This document shows positions 8,473-16,038 of a stretch of 64,000 bases of DNA, piece after piece. Origin of the DNA: JBPEWY01 sp965224095 (lineage in GTDB: Bacteria > Bacteroidota > Bacteroidia > Flavobacteriales > Flavobacteriaceae); the NCBI GenBank assembly GCA_965224095.1, contig OZ245039.1, positions 1,612,001 through 1,676,000 of the forward strand. The letters are read 5' to 3'. The notes below the pieces were generated by a model that worked only from the letters and a program-made list of their open reading frames with translations, made no database searches and was not told the origin of the DNA. The position numbers were made by a program, and so were the translations under genes. Position 1 is the stretch's first letter, and the number at the start of each line of letters is the position of its first letter.

Positions 8473-9594
8473 ATGAGAAATTTAGGGAAAATCCTTGTTG
8501 TTATGAGCTTATTGCTGGTAGCTTGTCAGGGTGAAGAACTTGATAGTGTTCTTGAAAAAAGTGCAGCACTTACCACCACCATTCCGGATGATGCCGTTGT
8601 TATTGATTTTGAAGGTTTTGTGGCTGGAGATATTGTTTCTACCGTTTCCCCATCCGGGTGTGACGGAGAAGTAAGCGTATATGGTACAAATCCGATATTT
8701 CCCGGAGATAATGTAGCCATGGTGTTTGACTCGTCTAACCCCACCGGAGAAGATTACGATCTAGGAACTCCCAATCAGTTATATGGAGGGCCCGGGATTT
8801 CTTCTGACAGTGGAGACGGAAACGAAGCCAGTAATGATACGCCCATGGGGAATGTGTTAATTATTTCAGAAGATTTGGATGCTTCTGATCCGGACGATAG
8901 TTATGTAGCCGGATCTAAATACGATTTTGATTTCTCCGGATATGGAGTAGGTTATGTAACCATGTACGGATTTAATATGATCGATTTGGATGCGCCCGGA
9001 AAAGATGATCTGCCTACCGTTGTGAAATTATATGACGATATGGATAATCTTCTTTTGGAAAAGGTAATTCCTTATGGTCCTGATAATGCCGTTCAATGGG
9101 TAGACCTTGAAGGAACTGCAGGAGTTGTGAAAATGACCCTTGAATTAAACAATTCAGGCGCCATTGACAATATTAAATTTACGTGTCCAAAAACTGAAAC
9201 GGTTTGTGAAACTGCTTTCGGACTTGGTGATTACGGAACGTGCTTCAGTGAGTACGGATTTAGCAGATGGGGATGGACTAACGGACCTGTTGGTGAAGGA
9301 CAATACACCTTTGACGTATGGGCAGGTGCCGGACAATGTGACACTGATAAAGGAGAATGGGCCGGAACGGTAACCGTTACCTATGGCGGTGGAACAGTAT
9401 CGGTTGAGTACGATATCCTCGATGAATTTGAAGTTACGGAAACCCATGTATATGCGGGTAGTAATCCGATACCAACCGATAAGAAAGGAAAGGAAACAGT
9501 AGCACCTGGTCAGTACAAAGTTGGTAGCGATCTTTCCGGTGATATTTATATCATTGTTCATCTGGTAGTATGTAAAGAAATTATTATTGATTAA
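8473..9594 (+). CDS. Lipoprotein with one DLGTPN-type domain and a CDTDKGE-type C-terminal domain
   Basis: 373 residues from ATG 8473, chosen because it starts a lipoprotein signal (MRNLGKILVV...LLLVAC, lipobox at Cys17). Domain A (about 34-240) carries VIDFEGF, AMVFDSSNPTGEDYDLGTPN, GNVLIISEDLDASDPDDS and NNSGAIDNIKF. Its many Asp/Gly turns suggest a calcium-stabilised beta-sandwich (inference). Domain B (about 240-373) carries CETAFG, RWGWTNGP, AGAGQCDTDKGEW, ETHVYAG and APGQY. I recall similar blocks in other exported bacterial proteins but no assigned function. The next gene is a longer paralogue. A terminator at 9619-9655 separates them, so each is probably transcribed alone. Confidence 0.75.
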   Translation: MRNLGKILVVMSLLLVACQGEELDSVLEKSAALTTTIPDDAVVIDFEGFVAGDIVSTVSPSGCDGEVSVYGTNPIFPGDNVAMVFDSSNPTGEDYDLGTPNQLYGGPGISSDSGDGNEASNDTPMGNVLIISEDLDASDPDDSYVAGSKYDFDFSGYGVGYVTMYGFNMIDLDAPGKDDLPTVVKLYDDMDNLLLEKVIPYGPDNAVQWVDLEGTAGVVKMTLELNNSGAIDNIKFTCPKTETVCETAFGLGDYGTCFSEYGFSRWGWTNGPVGEGQYTFDVWAGAGQCDTDKGEWAGTVTVTYGGGTVSVEYDILDEFEVTETHVYAGSNPIPTDKKGKETVAPGQYKVGSDLSGDIYIIVHLVVCKEIIID

Positions 9595-9618
9595 GTATTT
9601 CTTATCAATAGTTGCTTA

Positions 9619-9655
9619 AAAAAAAGCTCCCCCTTCGGGTGGGGGCTTTTTCTTT
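9619..9655 (+). terminator. Rho-independent terminator after the first lipoprotein gene
   Basis: GC-rich hairpin (agctccccc / gggggct with one bulged T, loop ttcgggt) flanked by A-run and T-run, about 30 bp past the stop codon. Confidence 0.85.
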
Positions 9656-9780
9656 TTCCTACAAAAAAACATACTATAGGGTATTTTATAGATAAAACGA
9701 TCTCCTTGATCGGTTAAATTCTTTCTTCCCCCCGACAAAAAGTATATTTAAGTTGCTATTAATCTTTCAAAACTAACTAT

Positions 9781-11598
9781 ATGAAAAAGGTAAGTACATT
9801 TCTCATAATCTTTACCCTACTATTTATGGGTTGTGAGAAAGAAGAAGCCCTGTTCGATCAGGTAATTGATCAAAGTAAGCTGGCAGGAAATGTCGTTGAC
9901 GATGAAATGTCGGTTATTGATTTCGAAGAATTTAAAGCCGGAGAAATTGTTCATCGTACAGCTCCGGAAGGATGTGATGGCGCAGTTGGTATCTGGGGAA
10001 CCAATCCTAACTTCCCCGGTCAAAATGCGGCCATGATTTTCGATTCCTCTTATCCCACAGGAGAAGATTACGACCTGGGAACCCCCAATAAGGTACATGG
10101 CGGTCCCGGAGTGTCATCGGATGATCCCGACGGACATGAAGCCAGTAATGATACCCCAATGGGGAATGTGTTAATCCTGTCGGAAGATATGGATGCATCC
10201 GATCCGGATGACAGTTATGTAGACGGGTCAAAATACAGTCTTGACTTTTCCGGATATGGAAACGGCGCTGTAATGCTATACGGTTTTGATATGTTGGATT
10301 TGGATGAACCCGGAGCCAATAATCAAACTACCGTAGTAAAGTTATACGACGCTTCAAATGCATTATTGCTGGAAAAGGAAATTCCATTCGGACCCGATAA
10401 CGGTGTTCAGTTTGTGGATCTGGAAAAAACCGGTGGCGTTGCCAAAATGGTATTACACCTAAACAATTCGGGAGCCATTGATAATATTCGTTTTAAGTGT
10501 ATGGAAGACGAAGAACCACCGTGTGATTATGAAAAAACGGTATTGGATTTTGAAGAATTTAAAACCGGTGATATTGTTTATAGAATGGGAGATTGTGCCT
10601 GTGAAGGATATGTAAGTGTTTATGGAACTAATCCGAATTTCGATGGACAAAATGCGGCTATGATTTTCGATTCGTCGAACCCTACAGGAGAGGATTATGA
10701 TCTGGGAACTCCCAATGAAATGTTTGCCGGACCCGGGATATCTTCAGAAGGTGACCAGCCCAGTAACGACACACCCCTTGGAAATGTTCTTATTATATCG
10801 GAAGATATGGATGCATCCGATCCGGACGACAGTTATGTGAAAGGATCTAAATATATGTTCGATTTTACACACTTTGGTATAGGTACGGTTACCATGTATT
10901 CATTTGATATGCTAGATCTGGATGCTCCGGGAGCAGAAGGAGCCGTAACGGTGGTTAAACTCTACGATAAGAATGATGTTGTTTTGCTGGAAAAAGAAAT
11001 TCCTTATGGCCCTGACAATGCCAAGCAACTGGTTGACCTGGAAGGAACCAGTGGTGTTGCCAAGATGGTACTTTATCTGAACAATTCCGGAGCAATTGAC
11101 AACATCATGCTCAAGTGTGATGAAGAACAAAAAGAAGAGCGTTGTGAGACCATGTTTGGTAAGGGTGATGATGATATTGCTACCTGCTTCCTGGATGATG
11201 GTTTTAACCGATGGGGATGGACCAACGGACCACTTTCCGGTGGAGAATATACCTTTGAATTGTATGCCGGAGCCGGACAATGTGATACGGATAAAGGAGA
11301 GTTTGTTGGATATGTTCACGTGGATTACAATGAAGAAAAAGGTACACTTAAGGTAACTTATGAGACCATGGATGATTACTATATGAAAGAAACTCATTTA
11401 TACGTGGGAAGCGATCCGTATCCAAAAGGTAATAACGGGTCAGCTACAGTAGCTCCGGGACAATACACCGAGCTCCATGAAGCGTTGGAAAACGCAACTA
11501 TGGATATGTATGAAATGGAAGGCCTTGAAGGAGATATTTATATCATTGCCCACGGCGTTGTATGTACTACCAAGGCGAAAGAAGATGACGACGACTAG
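9781..11598 (+). CDS. Lipoprotein paralogue with two DLGTPN-type domains and one C-terminal domain
   Basis: 605 residues with lipoprotein signal MKKVSTFLIIFTLLFMGC (lipobox Cys18). Domain A occurs twice, about 44-243 and 254-440, each with FDSS-PTGEDYDLGTPN, GNVLI-SEDMDASDPDDSYV, FGPDN/YGPDN and LNNSGAIDNI. Domain B (about 446-600) has CETMFG, NRWGWTNGP, AGAGQCDTDKGEF, ETHLYVGSDP and APGQY. The architecture is thus A-A-B against A-B in the neighbour, which points to gene duplication plus internal domain duplication. It ends in a short acidic tail. The protein is strongly acidic and Gly/Asp rich. Function is unknown; a surface, possibly calcium-bound, adhesion or matrix role is inference. Confidence 0.75.
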   Translation: MKKVSTFLIIFTLLFMGCEKEEALFDQVIDQSKLAGNVVDDEMSVIDFEEFKAGEIVHRTAPEGCDGAVGIWGTNPNFPGQNAAMIFDSSYPTGEDYDLGTPNKVHGGPGVSSDDPDGHEASNDTPMGNVLILSEDMDASDPDDSYVDGSKYSLDFSGYGNGAVMLYGFDMLDLDEPGANNQTTVVKLYDASNALLLEKEIPFGPDNGVQFVDLEKTGGVAKMVLHLNNSGAIDNIRFKCMEDEEPPCDYEKTVLDFEEFKTGDIVYRMGDCACEGYVSVYGTNPNFDGQNAAMIFDSSNPTGEDYDLGTPNEMFAGPGISSEGDQPSNDTPLGNVLIISEDMDASDPDDSYVKGSKYMFDFTHFGIGTVTMYSFDMLDLDAPGAEGAVTVVKLYDKNDVVLLEKEIPYGPDNAKQLVDLEGTSGVAKMVLYLNNSGAIDNIMLKCDEEQKEERCETMFGKGDDDIATCFLDDGFNRWGWTNGPLSGGEYTFELYAGAGQCDTDKGEFVGYVHVDYNEEKGTLKVTYETMDDYYMKETHLYVGSDPYPKGNNGSATVAPGQYTELHEALENATMDMYEMEGLEGDIYIIAHGVVCTTKAKEDDDD

Positions 11599-11622
11599 AG
11601 AATAATATATTGTTTTAAGTGT

Positions 11623-11656
11623 AAAAAAAAGCCACCCTCCCCGGTGGCTTTTTTTA
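11623..11656. terminator. Terminator between convergent genes
   Basis: Stem aaaaaagccacc / ggtggctttttt with loop ctcccc. A-run on one side and T-run on the other let it serve both the lipoprotein gene (plus) and the DUF4130 gene (minus, stop at 11678). Confidence 0.85.
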
Positions 11657-11677
11657 ATAAACTAAATAACCAAATAA

Positions 11678-12385
11678 TTAAACAACCTGCCTTCTCTCTT
11701 CCACACGAGAAGTAAAGATTAATTTTCCTTTATTTATACCATTCTTAAAGGCGGGGGTCTTTTTCGAAAAAATCTGAACGCTCTGATTTCGGAGGAAATC
11801 TGCGAGTCCGGACCTGAAGTGTTCCACATTGTTTAAGTTATAGTAAACACCATTTTTTCGTTTTTTATCGTAGATTACCCATCGCTGAAACGGATACTGT
11901 TTCTTAAAATAATTTCCAAGTAATGGAAGTACATTGAAATCGGGGGTTATTATCGCCTGGTACATACCATCCTTGGTTAATTCAAAACTCAATTCTTCTT
12001 CCAACCGAACCTTCTCCCTGCCCACCATTTTAGCCACCTGAGAAATTCGGGAAGCCATCTTTTCATTCGCCACATACGACCCTTCTTCTCTTACATACAG
12101 GTTAACGATATATCGCAGTAATACCTGCTCCACACCCTTTATTTCACTGAGAATACACCGATACAATTCATTGGCCGTTTTTCTGGAAACTTTCCCGGTC
12201 AGGCTATTCCATACTTTGGAAGCTTTTTCCTCATCAGTTAAAATTATTTGCCCTGTTGTGAACATATCTGGGTTATAGCAACTGCTTCTTAAAATCTCCG
12301 GCTCTGTAATATTACTGTCAAAAACTTCATATATCACGCTTAAAAAGCCCTGAAAACTCCCATCATAAACTAAAACCTTTTTCAT
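11678..12385 (-). CDS. DUF4130 / TIGR03915-type DNA metabolism protein
   Basis: 235 residues from ATG 12385 (MKKVLVYDGSFQGFLSVIYEVF), the usual N-terminus of this family; the frame stays open upstream to 12475 but that would run through the operators. The MVGREKVRLEEELSFELTKDGMY and later ...WVIYDKKRKNGVYYN... regions also fit the family as I remember it. Members usually sit beside a radical SAM protein (TIGR03916) and are thought to act in DNA repair or modification; the chemistry is not established. That partner is not adjacent here. The gene is divergent from an XRE-S24 repressor and its -7 element lies inside a presumed operator, so DNA-damage control is plausible. Confidence 0.7.
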   Translation of the reverse strand: MKKVLVYDGSFQGFLSVIYEVFDSNITEPEILRSSCYNPDMFTTGQIILTDEEKASKVWNSLTGKVSRKTANELYRCILSEIKGVEQVLLRYIVNLYVREEGSYVANEKMASRISQVAKMVGREKVRLEEELSFELTKDGMYQAIITPDFNVLPLLGNYFKKQYPFQRWVIYDKKRKNGVYYNLNNVEHFRSGLADFLRNQSVQIFSKKTPAFKNGINKGKLIFTSRVEERRQVV

Positions 12386-12400
12386 TTTAATTTGTATTGT

Positions 12401-12475
12401 TTGGATTTTTTCCAAATATATGGAATTTATCCAATTACACACAATTTTTTTTCCTAAAAATTGGAAATATTCCAA
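12401..12475. promoter_or_regulatory. Three inverted-repeat operators TTGGA-N5-TCCAA
   Basis: Three 15-bp sites lie between the divergent genes: TTGGATTTTTTCCAA (12401-12415), ATGGAATTTATCCAA (12420-12434, first base off) and TTGGAAATATTCCAA (12461-12475). The first two touch the minus-strand -7 element TATATTTG (12420-12413). The third contains the -33 TTG of the repressor promoter. Repression of both genes by the XRE-S24 protein is inferred. Confidence 0.7.
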
Positions 12476-12490
12476 AAAAAAGTATCTTTG
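12461..12490 (+). promoter_or_regulatory. Promoter of the XRE-S24 gene (TTG-N19-TATCTTTG)
   Basis: TTG at 12461-12463 and TATCTTTG at 12483-12490 are separated by 19 bp and match the Bacteroidota -33/-7 pattern exactly. The start codon at 12496 is only 5 bp past the -7 box, so the transcript should be nearly leaderless. Confidence 0.75.
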
Positions 12491-12495
12491 TGGTC

Positions 12496-13263
12496 ATGGA
12501 TCAGGAACTAAGTATTGAAGCAAAGCGATTTAAAATGATCAGGGAATCTCTGGGATTTACACAACAGGCTTTCGCAGAAGTTCTGAGTATTAATAATTCA
12601 ACAGCTGACATTGAACGGGGTAAAACCAAACCTTCCGGAAAGGTGGTTACCCTTCTTTTCAAGGAATTTAAGGTAAATCCTCTATGGCTTTTTGGTTACA
12701 GCAATCAGCGCTTCCTCGATACTTCGCAACACGTAGCCCCCAAAGTGGTTACGGTGACTCATGAAGGCAACGAAAATGTCGTACTTGTCAATATAAAAGC
12801 GGCAGCCGGCTATCCGCATAATCTTCAGGATGTTGAGTGGTACAGGCAATTACCGGCTTTTGATGTTCCCCTGCCCGAATTCAGGAATGCCACATTCCGG
12901 GGATTTCAGGTAGAGGGAGATAGTATGCTTCCGAGCCTTACCCCCAATGAATGGGTAATAGGACGTTCGCTACATACTTTTTCTGATATAGACAACAACC
13001 GCATTTGCGTGCTTGTTTTAAAAGATAGTGTATTGGTTAAAAAAGTTCAAAAACTTGAAGATCCATCCAAGCTTATGCTGATTTCGCTTAATGAATTATA
13101 CCCGCCCGTGGTTATAGAGGCCTCGGAGATTCAGGAAATATGGCTGGTAATGAGCAAACTCAGTTTTGAAATTGACACACAGCCTTCTCCCACGTCAGCA
13201 CTTTCACAGCTCAGGGATTCTGTGGAAACACTGAAACGGGAAATCAAACAACTCCAAAAATAA
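12496..13263 (+). CDS. LexA-like XRE family repressor with S24 self-cleavage domain
   Basis: 255 residues from ATG 12496; upstream codons in frame lie inside the promoter. N-terminal XRE helix-turn-helix (about 10-65: GFTQQAFAEVLSI.NSTADIERGKTKPS). C-terminal S24 peptidase with a likely Ala104-Gly105 cleavage site (KAAAGY), nucleophile Ser143 in GDSM and general base Lys182 or 183 in VLVKKV, so auto-cleavage looks possible. The C-terminus ends in a short coiled coil. By family knowledge such proteins repress DNA-damage or stress genes until self-cleavage. The three operators in the divergent promoter region and the neighbouring DUF4130 gene make a small SOS-like regulon the best guess. Confidence 0.85.
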   Translation: MDQELSIEAKRFKMIRESLGFTQQAFAEVLSINNSTADIERGKTKPSGKVVTLLFKEFKVNPLWLFGYSNQRFLDTSQHVAPKVVTVTHEGNENVVLVNIKAAAGYPHNLQDVEWYRQLPAFDVPLPEFRNATFRGFQVEGDSMLPSLTPNEWVIGRSLHTFSDIDNNRICVLVLKDSVLVKKVQKLEDPSKLMLISLNELYPPVVIEASEIQEIWLVMSKLSFEIDTQPSPTSALSQLRDSVETLKREIKQLQK

Positions 13264-13278
13264 TTTAACATTTTCGAC

Positions 13279-13321
13279 TGACAAATATCATATGCCTTTT
13301 GCATGGGAAAAGGTAATTTTG
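13279..13321 (+). promoter_or_regulatory. Fnr-type operator and promoter of hemN
   Basis: TGACAAATATCA at 13279-13290 is a Crp/Fnr-family half-site pair. The -7 element TAATTTTG is at 13314-13321. The operator centre is 36.5 bp upstream of the last base of the box, about -40 from the start site, as for class II activation. The same 12-mer occurs at ccoI. Confidence 0.7.
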
Positions 13322-13343
13322 TACTGCTTATAAGGTAAGAACA

Positions 13344-14708
13344 ATGTGTAAGCCGCTTATTCAAAAATACAATATCCCGGGGCCGCGTTATACCAGTTAC
13401 CCAACCGTGCCATACTGGGACAAACACTCTTTTTCATCATCCGGGTGGGTTTCCTCTCTTAAAAAATCCTTTCGGGAAAGCAATTCCACCGAAGGTATTA
13501 GTGTATACATACACTTACCATTCTGTGAAAGTATGTGTACATTTTGCGGGTGCCATAAGCGTATTACCAAGCGTCATGATGTGGAGTCGCCATACATCCA
13601 AAGGGTTTTAAAAGAATGGAAACTGTATTGCGAACTGCTCGGGCGTACTCCAAAAATTAAAGAACTTCATTTGGGAGGAGGAACTCCCACTTTCTTTGCA
13701 CCCGAACACCTCTCAATGCTTATACAGGGCATTTTTAAATATGCGGATAAAGCGGAAGGTTTTGATTTTAGTTTTGAAGGCCACCCCAATAATACAACCC
13801 GGGAACATTTACAGGCGTTATACGATGAGGGGTTCAGGCGGGTAAGTTTTGGTGTGCAGGATTACAGTTTCACGGTACAAAAGGCTATCAATCGCGTTCA
13901 GCCTTTTGAAAATGTAGAGCACGCAACCCGGAACGCAAGAGATATCGGATATACTTCGATAGGTCATGATCTCGTATTCGGACTTCCTTTTCAGTCGCTT
14001 TCCGATATAGAATTTACCATCTCGAAAACCAAACAGCTTAAACCGGACCGCATTGCTTTTTACAGTTATGCTCATGTTCCCTGGATTAAAGGAAACGGGC
14101 AGCGAGGTTTTGATGAGGCCGATTTACCTACGGGAGAAGAGAAACGAAAATTCTATGAAACCGGGAAACAACTCCTCTCGGAAATAGGGTACGTGGAAAT
14201 TGGTATGGATCATTTTGCTTTACCCACGGATAGTCTCTTTAAAGCCTGTGTTTCAGGAAATATGCATAGGAACTTTATGGGATATACACACTCCAAAACA
14301 CAACTTATGATAGGGCTCGGCGCTTCCAGTATTAGCGACAGTTGGTATGGTTTTGCACAAAATGTAAAAAATATCGAGGAGTACTATCACCTTGTTGACA
14401 ATAATATAATACCCGTGTATCGCGGACATCTCTTAACCCAGGAAGATCTTATTATCAGAAAGCATATCTTAAATTTGATGTGCAATTTTCAAACCTCCTG
14501 GGAGGATCCTCATATGCGGTTTACAGGTCTCGAAGAAACTATTTCCCTGTTAAAAGAAATGGTCGATGACGGACTTGTCTCTCTTGGAAAAAACGGTCTA
14601 TACATAAACAATACCGGGAAAGCTTTTGTACGTAATGTATGTATGGCATTTGATGTTCGTTTACGTAGAAAATCACCGGAAACACAGGTGTTTAGTATGA
14701 CTGTTTAG
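13344..14708 (+). CDS. hemN: Oxygen-independent coproporphyrinogen III dehydrogenase
   Basis: 454-residue radical SAM enzyme that oxidatively decarboxylates coproporphyrinogen III to protoporphyrinogen IX without O2 in haem synthesis. Typical HemN N-terminus (KYNIPGPRYTSYPT), cluster motif CESMCTFCGCH (CxxxCxxCxC near residues 59-68), GGGTPTF (SAM binding), and the HemN C-terminal domain. Length matches true HemN rather than HemW. The neighbouring cco genes need haem, and the promoter shares the Fnr-type operator of that locus, so induction at low oxygen is likely. A terminator follows at 14762-14797. Confidence 0.93.
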   Translation: MCKPLIQKYNIPGPRYTSYPTVPYWDKHSFSSSGWVSSLKKSFRESNSTEGISVYIHLPFCESMCTFCGCHKRITKRHDVESPYIQRVLKEWKLYCELLGRTPKIKELHLGGGTPTFFAPEHLSMLIQGIFKYADKAEGFDFSFEGHPNNTTREHLQALYDEGFRRVSFGVQDYSFTVQKAINRVQPFENVEHATRNARDIGYTSIGHDLVFGLPFQSLSDIEFTISKTKQLKPDRIAFYSYAHVPWIKGNGQRGFDEADLPTGEEKRKFYETGKQLLSEIGYVEIGMDHFALPTDSLFKACVSGNMHRNFMGYTHSKTQLMIGLGASSISDSWYGFAQNVKNIEEYYHLVDNNIIPVYRGHLLTQEDLIIRKHILNLMCNFQTSWEDPHMRFTGLEETISLLKEMVDDGLVSLGKNGLYINNTGKAFVRNVCMAFDVRLRRKSPETQVFSMTV

Positions 14709-14761
14709 GTTGTATTTTGTTAATAGCAGTGCTATATATTAGTGAACTTAATTAACTTGGA

Positions 14762-14797
14762 AAGGGCCCGGAGTATGTATACTTCGGGTCTTTTTTT
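14762..14797 (+). terminator. Rho-independent terminator after hemN
   Basis: Imperfect hairpin (gcccggagtat / atacttcgggt, loop gt) followed by seven T, between the convergent hemN and the sulfite-exporter-like gene. The T-run overlaps the stop codon end of the minus-strand gene. Confidence 0.75.
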
Positions 14798-15503
14798 AAG
14801 GTACCGTACAATCAGGAGAAGGCTTAATTATTAAATGTGTGTCGGCCGGAGATACATATGGAATACCAAGTCCCATTCCCCTCAAAATAAAGAATACACC
14901 TATAAGCACCACAAACAAAGGTATTAGCTGCTTCACCTTTCTTCGCGCAGATACAGTTAGAAAATTCCCCGCGAATGCAGCACCCGTCATTAATGGGATC
15001 GTGCCCACACCAAACAACACCATATAAAAAGCACTGTATTGAATGCTTCCCATAGCTATAGCACCAAATAATGCCATATAAATTAGCCCGCAAGGCAATA
15101 ATCCATTAAGAATACCAATTGAAAAAAGTGTCTTGTAACTCTTTTGTTTAAGCCTACTTCCCATAGCAGATTTTACGCTGCTCAGGAAACGAAATACCGG
15201 TTTACTAAAATTATATTTTTGCAGGGTTTGGTAGGGAATTAACACTAATAAGATCATAATTAATCCAACCAAAATTGATAAACGCTGTTGCAATCCGCTT
15301 ATATACAATGTTTTTCCCAAAAGCCCGAAAAGAAGTCCTAACGTGGCATAAGTGCATATCCGCCCAATGTGATATACAAAAATTTGTGAAGTTTTTTTAA
15401 TCGGATTATTCCTGTCCAATGGCAATACAAAGGCAATGGGGCCGCACATACCCACGCAGTGCAGGCTGCCCAAAAAACCTAAAATTAAAGCACTGAACAG
15501 CAT
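14796..15503 (-). CDS. TauE/SafE (UreH-like) membrane protein of the cco locus
   Basis: 235 residues with about six membrane helices. The N-terminal LGFLGSLHCVGMCGP motif and the mid-protein NGLLPCGLIY motif are hallmarks of the UreH/CcoS-linked branch of the TauE/SafE superfamily, whose Cys residues suggest metal (copper or nickel) handling. It is the last gene of the cco operon. Its ATG overlaps the ccoH stop in TAATG, so translation is coupled. A role in copper supply or maturation of the cbb3 oxidase is inferred from this position, which is usual in Bacteroidota. Confidence 0.8.
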   Translation of the reverse strand: MLFSALILGFLGSLHCVGMCGPIAFVLPLDRNNPIKKTSQIFVYHIGRICTYATLGLLFGLLGKTLYISGLQQRLSILVGLIMILLVLIPYQTLQKYNFSKPVFRFLSSVKSAMGSRLKQKSYKTLFSIGILNGLLPCGLIYMALFGAIAMGSIQYSAFYMVLFGVGTIPLMTGAAFAGNFLTVSARRKVKQLIPLFVVLIGVFFILRGMGLGIPYVSPADTHLIIKPSPDCTVP

Positions 15504-15949
15504 TAATACACAATTTCTTTTTTGGTTAAATAATTTTCTCCGTTATATTGCCAATTAATTTCAATGTTCCAACGGCCGTCAAGCAAACGTTTGTTAGGTA
15601 TGAGCAAATGTGACTGGGAAAGAGAAATAGGAATTTCAAAATCCAGTTGTTTGTTCGACGGCCTATATAGGAACACTGTTCCTGAAATCCCGGATATATC
15701 CGCTTTTTCAGGGAAACTAACTAATAAACCTCTATCAGTCCTACTAATTTCAGGACTCATCCCGGAGGTAATGGTACGCGTTTCAGCTTCTATTTCCTGT
15801 TGATAGTTTAATTCTTTCTTGTAGTAATCTTCCGTTACCAGATCCGGATTGTATTTGTCGTTAGTACTCAATACCACCACAAAATACATGATGAAGCTAA
15901 TAAAGGCTACAAACGCTAATACGATTCCGAATCCCCAGTTAAATTTCAT
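15503..15949 (-). CDS. ccoH: FixH/CcoH cbb3 oxidase assembly protein
   Basis: 148 residues: one N-terminal membrane helix (FGIVLAFVAFISFIMYFVVVL), then the FixH periplasmic domain with the conserved NPDLVTEDYYKKELNYQQEI stretch near residue 35. FixH is needed for assembly and stability of cytochrome cbb3 oxidase. It lies between ccoG (89-bp gap) and the TauE-like gene (1-bp overlap). Confidence 0.88.
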   Translation of the reverse strand: MKFNWGFGIVLAFVAFISFIMYFVVVLSTNDKYNPDLVTEDYYKKELNYQQEIEAETRTITSGMSPEISRTDRGLLVSFPEKADISGISGTVFLYRPSNKQLDFEIPISLSQSHLLIPNKRLLDGRWNIEINWQYNGENYLTKKEIVY

Positions 15950-16038
15950 TTCTTTCGTTTTTTACAACATTGTTAATTAACAGCAGATAACATGATATCG
16001 ACGGGCTTTGGCAACAAAAATCATGACCCCTATACTTT

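Noticed and set aside
10912..11397. Minus-strand ORF of 161 codons inside the second lipoprotein gene
   Set aside because: Antisense shadow of the repeated domains; no start context or protein-like signature.
12397..12495. Upstream extensions of the XRE-S24 and DUF4130 frames across each other
   Set aside because: Both would run through the shared promoter and operators; the residues encoded there do not look like either family.
13344..14708. hemN as the radical SAM partner (TIGR03916) of the DUF4130 protein
   Set aside because: The N-terminal KYNIPGPRYTSYPT and CxxxCxxCxC motifs are those of true HemN, and its promoter belongs to the Fnr-type group.
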